A program made the translations under genes and the position numbers. DNA of 11,356 nucleotides from Brachybacterium sp. (lineage in GTDB: Bacteria > Actinomycetota > Actinomycetes > Actinomycetales > Dermabacteraceae). Positions 6,714 through 11,356 of this stretch are shown in pieces; within the stretch, counting starts at the first letter, position 1; each line of letters starts with the position of its first letter. Below the pieces are notes generated by a model, which was given only the letters and a program-made list of their open reading frames with translations, was not told the origin of the DNA and did no database searches. The stretch is from the NCBI GenBank assembly GCA_030451965.1, contig JAKDNE010000066.1, positions 1-11,356 of the forward strand, in the 5' to 3' direction.

Positions 6714-6753
6714 CCTTTTGATCCTTTTGGATGTGAGGGCTTTGTTTTATACT
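6714..6753 (+). promoter_or_regulatory. AT-rich promoter of the AAA ATPase gene, leaderless layout
   Basis: TATACT at 6748-6753 matches the -10 consensus at 5 of 6 positions and ends 6 bases before the ATG at 6760, so transcription should start at the A of the start codon. Upstream a near-repeat, CCTTTTGAT (6714-6722) and CCTTTTGGAT (6723-6732), covers the -35 zone; TTGGAT at 6727-6732 with a 15-bp spacer is the likeliest -35. The tract 6714-6760 is markedly AT-richer than the rest of the window. Confidence 0.55.
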
Positions 6754-6759
6754 TTCTTG

Positions 6760-7902
6760 ATGTCACGCAACCTGTTCAGGCCTTCGTTCGGCACCTATCC
6801 GCACCTCATGGTGGGCCGCGATCAGCTGATCGATGAGTTCGAGGACACCTTCGACGGGATCCTCGATCCCGCCGGCCTGACGATCCTGGTCTCCGGGCAG
6901 CGCGGGATGGGCAAGACCGTGCTGCTCGACTCCATTCGACGTGCGGCCGACACCGCAGGATGGTTGGTCATCACGGAGAGCTCCAGCAACGGGCTCCTGG
7001 CGCGTCTCACGCGGGATCATCTGCCCCGCCTGCTCCAGCTGCACTCCGACACGTCGCCGACGCGGCTCGGGTCCGCGAACGGCACGATCGGTCCTCTCGC
7101 GGGTGGTGCGTCATGGACGGAGCGATATCCCGCCGAGTCCACCCTGCGCTCTCAGATCACCGAACTCACCGATGCCCTCCAGCCCTCCGGCCGCGGACTC
7201 GTCATCACAGTCGACGAGGTCCAGTCAGCCGATATCGAAGACCTCCGGAAGCTCGGCGAGATCATCCAGTACGGGCGCCGTGAGGAACGCCTGCTCGGCT
7301 TCGCGGCCGCTGGTCTGTCCACCCCGATCGAGGAGCTGCTCGATCACCCCGGAGCGACGTTCCTCCGTCGCGCCGAGCATCATCCCATCGGCCGCGTGGG
7401 CCGCACGGACGTCCGAGCCGCCCTCGCGGGAACGGTGGCGGACAGCGGGTACGAGATCGACGTCCATGCGCTCGACGTCGCGGCCGACGCCGTCGACGGA
7501 TACCCCTTCATGATCCAGCTCGTCGGCTACCACTCCCTCAAGGCCCACAAGACCCCCGGCCCGGTCACCATCGCGGACGTCACGGCAGGGATCGCGGCCG
7601 CGCGACGCCGTCTCGGCAGGCACGTCCATACCCCTGCCCTTCGACCGCTGTCGAACGTGGACCGGACATACCTTCTGGCCATGGCCCAGGACGACGGCCC
7701 CTCCCGCACCGGGAAGATCGCCGAGCGCATGGATGTCACTCCCCAATACGCCGGCGAGTACCGACGTCGACTCATCCGTGACGGCATCATCGAAGCCGCC
7801 GGGCACGGGCTGGTCCGCTTCACCATCCCCTACACCGCGGAGCACCTGCGACAGCACGCCGCTCACGACGCCCTCGACGGGCTGGCTGACGAGAACGGCT
7901 GA
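6760..7902 (+). CDS. Orphan AAA-type ATPase with C-terminal winged helix
   Basis: The 380-residue protein binds and probably hydrolyses ATP; its biological role is not known to me. It opens with NLFRPSFGTYPHLMVGRDQLIDEF, a lead-in typical of Orc1/Cdc6-like and STAND-like AAA proteins. Walker A is GQRGMGKT (46-53) and Walker B is VITVDE (148-153). An AAGLSTP stretch (183-189) sits at the sensor-1 region. A lid-like helical part with DGYPFMIQLVGYH (246-258) follows, then a winged helix at about 300-358 (GKIAERMDVTPQYAGEYRRRLIRDGII), suggesting DNA binding. There is no signal peptide or membrane segment. The ATG at 6760 is chosen because homology-like sequence starts there and a -10 box lies 6 bases upstream; the open frame back to 6565 looks non-coding. 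It has no partner gene on its strand. Candidate roles are a regulator, a DNA-associated ATPase or part of a defence or stress response; none is proven. Confidence 0.85.
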   Translation: MSRNLFRPSFGTYPHLMVGRDQLIDEFEDTFDGILDPAGLTILVSGQRGMGKTVLLDSIRRAADTAGWLVITESSSNGLLARLTRDHLPRLLQLHSDTSPTRLGSANGTIGPLAGGASWTERYPAESTLRSQITELTDALQPSGRGLVITVDEVQSADIEDLRKLGEIIQYGRREERLLGFAAAGLSTPIEELLDHPGATFLRRAEHHPIGRVGRTDVRAALAGTVADSGYEIDVHALDVAADAVDGYPFMIQLVGYHSLKAHKTPGPVTIADVTAGIAAARRRLGRHVHTPALRPLSNVDRTYLLAMAQDDGPSRTGKIAERMDVTPQYAGEYRRRLIRDGIIEAAGHGLVRFTIPYTAEHLRQHAAHDALDGLADENG

Positions 7903-7907
7903 GTGAT

Positions 7908-7952
7908 GCGACCACCAGGACCAGGCGCCGGCGGTGGGTCCTATGAGGTCGC
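7908..7952. terminator. Nested inverted repeat between convergent genes (bidirectional terminator candidate)
   Basis: Outer arms GCGACC (7908-7913) and GGTCGC (7947-7952) enclose inner arms AGGACC (7917-7922) and GGTCCT (7937-7942). The inner loop of 14 bases is itself GC-rich. The structure begins 6 bases after the ATPase stop and overlaps the stop codon and last codons of the gamma-carbonic-anhydrase-like gene, so it could halt transcription from both sides. There is no T-run. Confidence 0.4.
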
Positions 7953-8465
7953 GCGGTTGTTCCCACGGTGCTTCGCGGAGAGGTCGACGTAGATGCGGGC
8001 GTTCTTCCGCAGCGCCTCGAGGGCGTCCTCGTCCAGCTCCTTGCGGACCTTCGCCGGCACCCCGGCCACCAGCGAGCCGGGCGGGATCTGCATGCCCTCG
8101 GTGACCACGGCGCCCGCGGCGACCAGGCTGCCGGCCCCGACCACGGCGCCGTTGAGCACCACGGCGCCCATGCCGATCAGGGAGTCGTCCTCGACGGTGC
8201 AGCCGTGCAGCACGGCCCGGTGGCCCACGGAGACTCCGGTCCCCACCACCGCCGGGAACCCCTCGTCGGTGTGGACGACGCAGCCGTCCTGGATGTTGCT
8301 GCGGGCGCCGATGCTGATCGAGTCCATGTCCCCGCGCAGCACGGCGGTGAAGAACACGCTCGAGCTCTCGGCGAGCGTCACCTTCCCGACCAGGGTCGCG
8401 TTCGGCGCCACCCAGGCAGTCTTCGGCACCTCGGGCGTGACGCCCTCGAAATCGATGATGGTCAC
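7941..8465 (-). CDS. Gamma-carbonic-anhydrase-like hexapeptide-repeat protein
   Basis: The 174-residue protein is a left-handed beta-helix of the gamma carbonic anhydrase family (YrdA/PaaY/CaiE-like), which normally forms trimers with zinc between subunits. The three metal-ligand histidines are present: His65 in VVHTD, and His82 and His87 in VGHRAVLHG. AVLRGD (41-46) and NIQDGCVVH (57-65) are also family hallmarks. Hexapeptide-type turns run from about 17 to 138, and a C-terminal helix with AGVPAKVRKEL follows. The GTG start at 8465 is supported by GAAGGAG (8473-8479 on the complement) 7 bases upstream. It is the last gene of the CoA-transferase/thiolase operon, 58 bp after the thiolase stop. 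Activity could be CO2 hydration, or, as known for PaaY, thioester hydrolysis; the acyl-CoA context makes the latter worth considering. Many family members have no measurable carbonic anhydrase activity. Confidence 0.9.
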   Translation of the reverse strand: MTIIDFEGVTPEVPKTAWVAPNATLVGKVTLAESSSVFFTAVLRGDMDSISIGARSNIQDGCVVHTDEGFPAVVGTGVSVGHRAVLHGCTVEDDSLIGMGAVVLNGAVVGAGSLVAAGAVVTEGMQIPPGSLVAGVPAKVRKELDEDALEALRKNARIYVDLSAKHRGNNRATS

Positions 8466-8523
8466 AGCGCTGCTCCTTCGTCCGACGGGTGGGTCTGCGG
8501 GAGAGACGGTACGTGGTGAGCGC

Positions 8524-9711
8524 TCACAGCGCCCGCCACAGGCTGGCCACGGCCTGTCCGCCGCCGATGCACATCGTCGCCAGGCCCAGCTCGCGACCGC
8601 TCACCCGCAGGTTCTCGATGGTGCGGGCGGAGATGATCGCACCGGTCGCACCGATCGGGTGGCCCCAGGCGATCGCGCCGCCCAGCGGGTTCACCAGGGC
8701 CGGGTCCAGGTCGAGGTCGCGCACGATCGGCACGGCCTGCGCGGCGAAGGCCTCGTTCAGCTCGATCCAGCCGAGATCCGCGGTGCTGAGCTGGTTGCGG
8801 CCCATGATCTTCTCGATCGCGGGCTTCGGGGCGTAGCCCATCACCGACGGGTCGATGCCCACCTTGGTGAAGTCGACCAGCTCCGCGAGCGGGGTCAGGC
8901 CGCGCCGCTTCGCGACCGACGCGCGGGTGAGGACCATCGCGGCGCCGGCGTCGTTGATGCCCGAGGCGTTGCCGGGGGTGACGGTGCCGCCCTCACGCTG
9001 GAACACGGTGCGCATCGCGGCGAGCTTCTCCAGGGTCACCGCGCGGGGATGCTCATCGGTGTCCACCACGGTCTCGCCCCGTCGGCCGCGGAGGGTCACC
9101 GGGGTGATCTCGGCGGCGACCGCGCCGCTCTGCAGCGCGTCCTGGGCGCGGCGCTGGGACTCCAGCGCGTAGGCGTCCTGCTCCTGACGGGTGACGTCGT
9201 ACCGGGCGGCGACGTTCTCCGCCGTCACACCCATCGGCACCTCGTCGAAGGGGTCGGTGATCAGCGCGGAGGTGCCGTCCATCAGCACCCGGTCCCCGAG
9301 CGAGTAGCCCTGCTTCGCGGAAAAGTCCAGGAACGGCTGGGCGGACATGTTCTCCGTGCCGCCGGCGACCACGAGGTCGGACTCGCCGATCATCAGCTCC
9401 GCGGCGCCGAGCGCGATCGCCTGCATGCCCGAGCCGCACAGCCGGTTCACGGTCATCGCGGTGGAGGTGACGGCGGCGCCGGCCTCGATCGCGACGCGAC
9501 GGGAGATGTAGGCGTCGCGCCCGGTGGCGCCGACGCAGCCGATCACCCACTCGTCCACCTCATCGGCCGCCACCCCCGCTCGCTCGAGGGCCGCCTTCGC
9601 AGCGGTCGCACCGAGGACGTGGGCGGGCACGGCGGCGAGGGACTTCCCGTAGGAGCCGACGGGGGTGCGGGCATAGCCGAGGACGACGATCGGGTCATCG
9701 CTGGGGCGCAT
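8524..9711 (-). CDS. Acetyl-CoA C-acetyltransferase (thiolase)
   Basis: The 395-residue enzyme is a biosynthetic-type thiolase, which reversibly cleaves acetoacetyl-CoA with CoA into two acetyl-CoA. The nucleophile Cys92 lies in NRLCGSGMQAI. The other active-site signatures are NEAFA (319-323), GHPIGATGA (350-358, His351) and CIGGGQ (381-386, Cys381 as the base). The stretch NPLGGAIAWGHP replaces the more usual NxxGGAIALGHP with Pro-Leu and Trp, a modest variation. The ATG at 9711 has GAAAGG about 7 bases upstream on the - strand; the open frame extends further upstream but reads as low-complexity Ser/Pro and is not coding. It follows the CoA-transferase B gene after a 43-bp gap. With those subunits it completes acetoacetate use: CoA-transferase makes acetoacetyl-CoA and the thiolase splits it. 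3-Oxoadipyl-CoA thiolase (PcaF) is less likely, since no other beta-ketoadipate genes are here. Confidence 0.92.
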   Translation of the reverse strand: MRPSDDPIVVLGYARTPVGSYGKSLAAVPAHVLGATAAKAALERAGVAADEVDEWVIGCVGATGRDAYISRRVAIEAGAAVTSTAMTVNRLCGSGMQAIALGAAELMIGESDLVVAGGTENMSAQPFLDFSAKQGYSLGDRVLMDGTSALITDPFDEVPMGVTAENVAARYDVTRQEQDAYALESQRRAQDALQSGAVAAEITPVTLRGRRGETVVDTDEHPRAVTLEKLAAMRTVFQREGGTVTPGNASGINDAGAAMVLTRASVAKRRGLTPLAELVDFTKVGIDPSVMGYAPKPAIEKIMGRNQLSTADLGWIELNEAFAAQAVPIVRDLDLDPALVNPLGGAIAWGHPIGATGAIISARTIENLRVSGRELGLATMCIGGGQAVASLWRAL

Positions 9712-9754
9712 GGAGGAGCCTTTCGGGGGTGGAGCGGGCGTGCGGAGCCGAGGG

Positions 9755-10396
9755 TCAGTCGGTGAGGGAGACGGTGAAGTCGGGCTCGGTGAGGGAGCGG
9801 ACCTCGTCCTCGGTGACCTCTGGAGCGAGCTGGGTGAGCACGAGCCCGTCGTCGCTGACATCGAAGACGGCCAGCTCGGTGATGATCCGGCCCACCACGC
9901 CCACACCGGTCAGCGGCAGGGAGCACTCGTGGACGATCTTCGCCGAGCCGTCCTTGGCGGCGTGCTGCATCATCACCACCACCCGCCTCGCGCCGGCGAC
10001 CAGGTCCATCGCCCCGCCCATGCCCTTGACGAGCTTGCCGGGGATCTGCCAGTTGGCGATGTCGCCGCTGCCGGTGACCTGCATGGCCCCCAGGATCGCG
10101 GTCCCCATCTTCCCGCCGCGGATCATGCCGAAGCTGGTGGCGGAGTCGAAGATGGTCGCGCCGGGCAGCAGGGTGATGGTCTGCTTGCCGGCGTTGATGA
10201 GGTCCGGGTCCTCCTCGCCCTCGTACGGCCAGGGGCCCATGCCCATCACCCCGTTCTCGGACTGCAGGGTGATGTTCACGCCCTCGGGCAGATTGTTGGC
10301 GACCAGGGTCGGCATGCCGATGCCGAGGTTCACGTAGTCGCCGTCGCGCAGCTCGGCTGCAGCGATCGCGGCCATCTCGTCACGGGTCCAGGCCAT
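9755..10396 (-). CDS. 3-oxoacid CoA-transferase subunit B
   Basis: The 213-residue beta subunit carries the catalytic glutamate of family I CoA-transferases, Glu47 in LQSENG (44-49), which forms the covalent glutamyl-CoA intermediate. Other family features are the N-terminal LGIGMPTLV (24-32) and the GGAMDLV segment (127-133). With subunit A it moves CoA from succinyl-CoA (or a similar donor) to a 3-oxoacid such as acetoacetate. The ATG at 10396 lies one base after the stop of subunit A (TGA-G-ATG) and has an excellent GGAGGTGG site (10403-10410) about 7 bases upstream, inside the end of the A gene, so the two subunits should be made in equal amounts. Acetoacetate (Sco/Ato type) is preferred over 3-oxoadipate (PcaJ) because the next gene is an acetoacetyl-CoA thiolase type, but both families share these motifs. 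Confidence 0.93.
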   Translation of the reverse strand: MAWTRDEMAAIAAAELRDGDYVNLGIGMPTLVANNLPEGVNITLQSENGVMGMGPWPYEGEEDPDLINAGKQTITLLPGATIFDSATSFGMIRGGKMGTAILGAMQVTGSGDIANWQIPGKLVKGMGGAMDLVAGARRVVVMMQHAAKDGSAKIVHECSLPLTGVGVVGRIITELAVFDVSDDGLVLTQLAPEVTEDEVRSLTEPDFTVSLTD

Positions 10397-10397
10397 C

Positions 10398-11129
10398 TCA
10401 GGCCACCTCCTGCGTCTGGGAATGCGGCGAATCGGGTCGGGGGTGCACGGTGCGCTGCTCGATGTCCTTCTCGGCGGTGGCCTGCATCAGGTGGTGCACG
10501 TACACGCCGGGGGTGTGGATGTCGTCGGGCTCGATCCCGCCGGGCTCCACGATGTGCTCGGCCTCCGCGAAGGTGACCGCGCCGCACATCGCCGCCAGCG
10601 GGTTGAAGTTCCGGGCGGTGAGCCGGTACCGGAGGTTGCCGTAGTGGTCCGCCGTGTGGGCGTGGACCAGTGCGAGGTCGGCGTTGATCGCCCGCTCGAG
10701 CACATGGGTGCGGCCGTCGAACTCGGCGGTGGGCTTGCCCTCGGCGATCGGGGTGCCGTACCCGGTGGGCGTGTAGAACGCGGGGATGCCGGAGCCGCCG
10801 GCGCGCATCCGCTCGGCGAGGGTGCCCTGGGGGACGAACTCGACGTCCAGCTCGTCGTCGATGTACTGCTTCATGAACAGCTTGTTCTCCCCGACGTAGC
10901 TGGAGAGCACCTTGGTGATCTGCCCGTTCTCCAGCAGCAGGCCCAGGCCCTTGCCGTCCACCCCGAGGTTGTTCGAGGCGACGGTGAGGTCCCCCACCCC
11001 GCTGTCGCGCACGATGGTGATCAGGTCGGTGGGGATCCCGCACAGGCCGAACCCTCCCACCGCGATGGTCATGCCGTCGCGCAGCACCGCGGTGAGCTGA
11101 GCGGCGGCATCGTCCGTGACCTTGGACAT
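10398..11129 (-). CDS. 3-oxoacid CoA-transferase subunit A
   Basis: The 243-residue alpha subunit has the CoA-transferase signature 1, DGMTIAVGGFGLCGIP (18-33), where GGFGLCGIP builds part of the CoA site. Further conserved stretches are LTVASNNLG (48-56), SSYVGEN (76-82), FVPQGTLAERMRAGGSGIPAFYT (98-120) and DHYGNLRY (161-168). The C-terminal ~18 residues are hydrophilic and look unstructured. The ATG at 11129 is fixed by a strong AGGAGGG site (11136-11142) 6 bases upstream; the open frame extends to 11330 but has no other good start. It is first in a four-gene leftward operon with subunit B, the thiolase and the gamma-carbonic-anhydrase-like protein, for activation and cleavage of short-chain 3-oxoacids, as in ketone-body use or the end of leucine breakdown. 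Confidence 0.93.
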   Translation of the reverse strand: MSKVTDDAAAQLTAVLRDGMTIAVGGFGLCGIPTDLITIVRDSGVGDLTVASNNLGVDGKGLGLLLENGQITKVLSSYVGENKLFMKQYIDDELDVEFVPQGTLAERMRAGGSGIPAFYTPTGYGTPIAEGKPTAEFDGRTHVLERAINADLALVHAHTADHYGNLRYRLTARNFNPLAAMCGAVTFAEAEHIVEPGGIEPDDIHTPGVYVHHLMQATAEKDIEQRTVHPRPDSPHSQTQEVA

Positions 11130-11209
11130 CGCTGTCCCTCCTAACGAGTGGGTCAGCCCTCGCGACTGCCGGCGGCGATGCCGGGCAGCGGGAGGGCAGG
11201 TCTCCGTCG

Positions 11210-11215
11210 AGCCTA
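11210..11215 (-). promoter_or_regulatory. Weak -10 candidate for the CoA-transferase operon
   Basis: On the - strand TAGGCT fits the loose actinobacterial -10 pattern (TAnnnT) about 80 bases before the subunit A start, with TGGCAC 18 bp upstream as a poor -35. The rest of 11130-11356 shows no gene, repeat or clear operator; the far end may belong to the control region of a gene beyond the window. Confidence 0.3.
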
Positions 11216-11356
11216 GACCCGACGGGGTGAGCCGTGCCACGGAGCCGGCGACAGCTTCGACCGACGGAGGTTGTGCGGATCTACGAAGCGGCAGGCGTGA
11301 CGAGGAGACAGGGCCCGCGCTGAGGGACACGAGGCGGTGAGCGCGGGGGAGCGGGA

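Noticed and set aside
6565..6759. N-terminal extension of the ATPase with an ATG at 6565
   Set aside because: The extra 65 residues look non-coding, and the promoter -10 at 6748-6753 lies inside them.
7993..9765. A 590-codon open frame on the + strand across the gamma-CA and thiolase genes
   Set aside because: It spans two real genes and their gap, has no recognisable domain, and lacks a ribosome site; a compositional shadow.
10398..11129. Beta-ketoadipate pathway (PcaI/PcaJ/PcaF) reading of the right operon
   Set aside because: The motifs are shared, but there are no other aromatic-degradation genes and the thiolase looks like the acetoacetyl-CoA type. It is not excluded, only less likely.
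11116..11340. A 74-codon + strand frame at the right edge
   Set aside because: It overlaps the leader and start of the CoA-transferase A gene, has no ribosome site and no recognisable content.

Overview
The base composition is very GC-rich, codon third positions are almost always G or C, and GTG starts and GC-only hairpins without U-tracts are present. This points to a high-GC actinobacterium. A Brachybacterium-like (Dermabacteraceae) host would fit, but that is an impression from gene style and not a proven assignment. I found no rRNA, tRNA, CRISPR array, insertion sequence or phage gene.

Left block (1-5191, + strand): a possible divergent gene leaves the left edge on the - strand (84 to 1, partial). 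It is followed by a ROK-family repressor gene (201-1505). Then comes a promoter with a palindromic operator-like element, and a tightly coupled three-gene operon: an alpha-D-phosphohexomutase (1645-3063), a sugar-1-phosphate nucleotidyltransferase-like protein (3063-3878) and a galactokinase-like GHMP kinase (3875-5191). The genes overlap by one and four bases. Together they look like a route in which a free sugar is phosphorylated at C1, interconverted with the 6-phosphate and activated to an NDP-sugar. The kinase departs from true galactokinases in its sugar-binding motif, so the substrate is open. This cassette is the best candidate in the window for an undescribed system.

Middle block (5192-7902): two perfect or near-perfect GC hairpins separate the operon from a convergent adenosine deaminase gene (6502 to 5294, - strand). 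A divergent intergenic region of about 257 bp follows and ends in an unusually AT-rich promoter. That promoter drives a lone AAA-type ATPase with a C-terminal winged helix (6760-7902, +). The spacing of the -10 box to the ATG suggests a leaderless mRNA.

Right block (7941-11129, - strand, read leftward): CoA-transferase subunit A, subunit B, an acetyl-CoA acetyltransferase-type thiolase and a gamma-carbonic-anhydrase-like hexapeptide protein. The first three make up a classic acetoacetate (short-chain 3-oxoacid) activation and thiolysis pathway feeding acetyl-CoA to central metabolism. The fourth is a less expected member. A nested inverted repeat lies between the convergent ATPase and gamma-CA genes. 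The last ~227 bases (11130-11356) hold the leader and a weak promoter candidate for this operon and no gene I can support.
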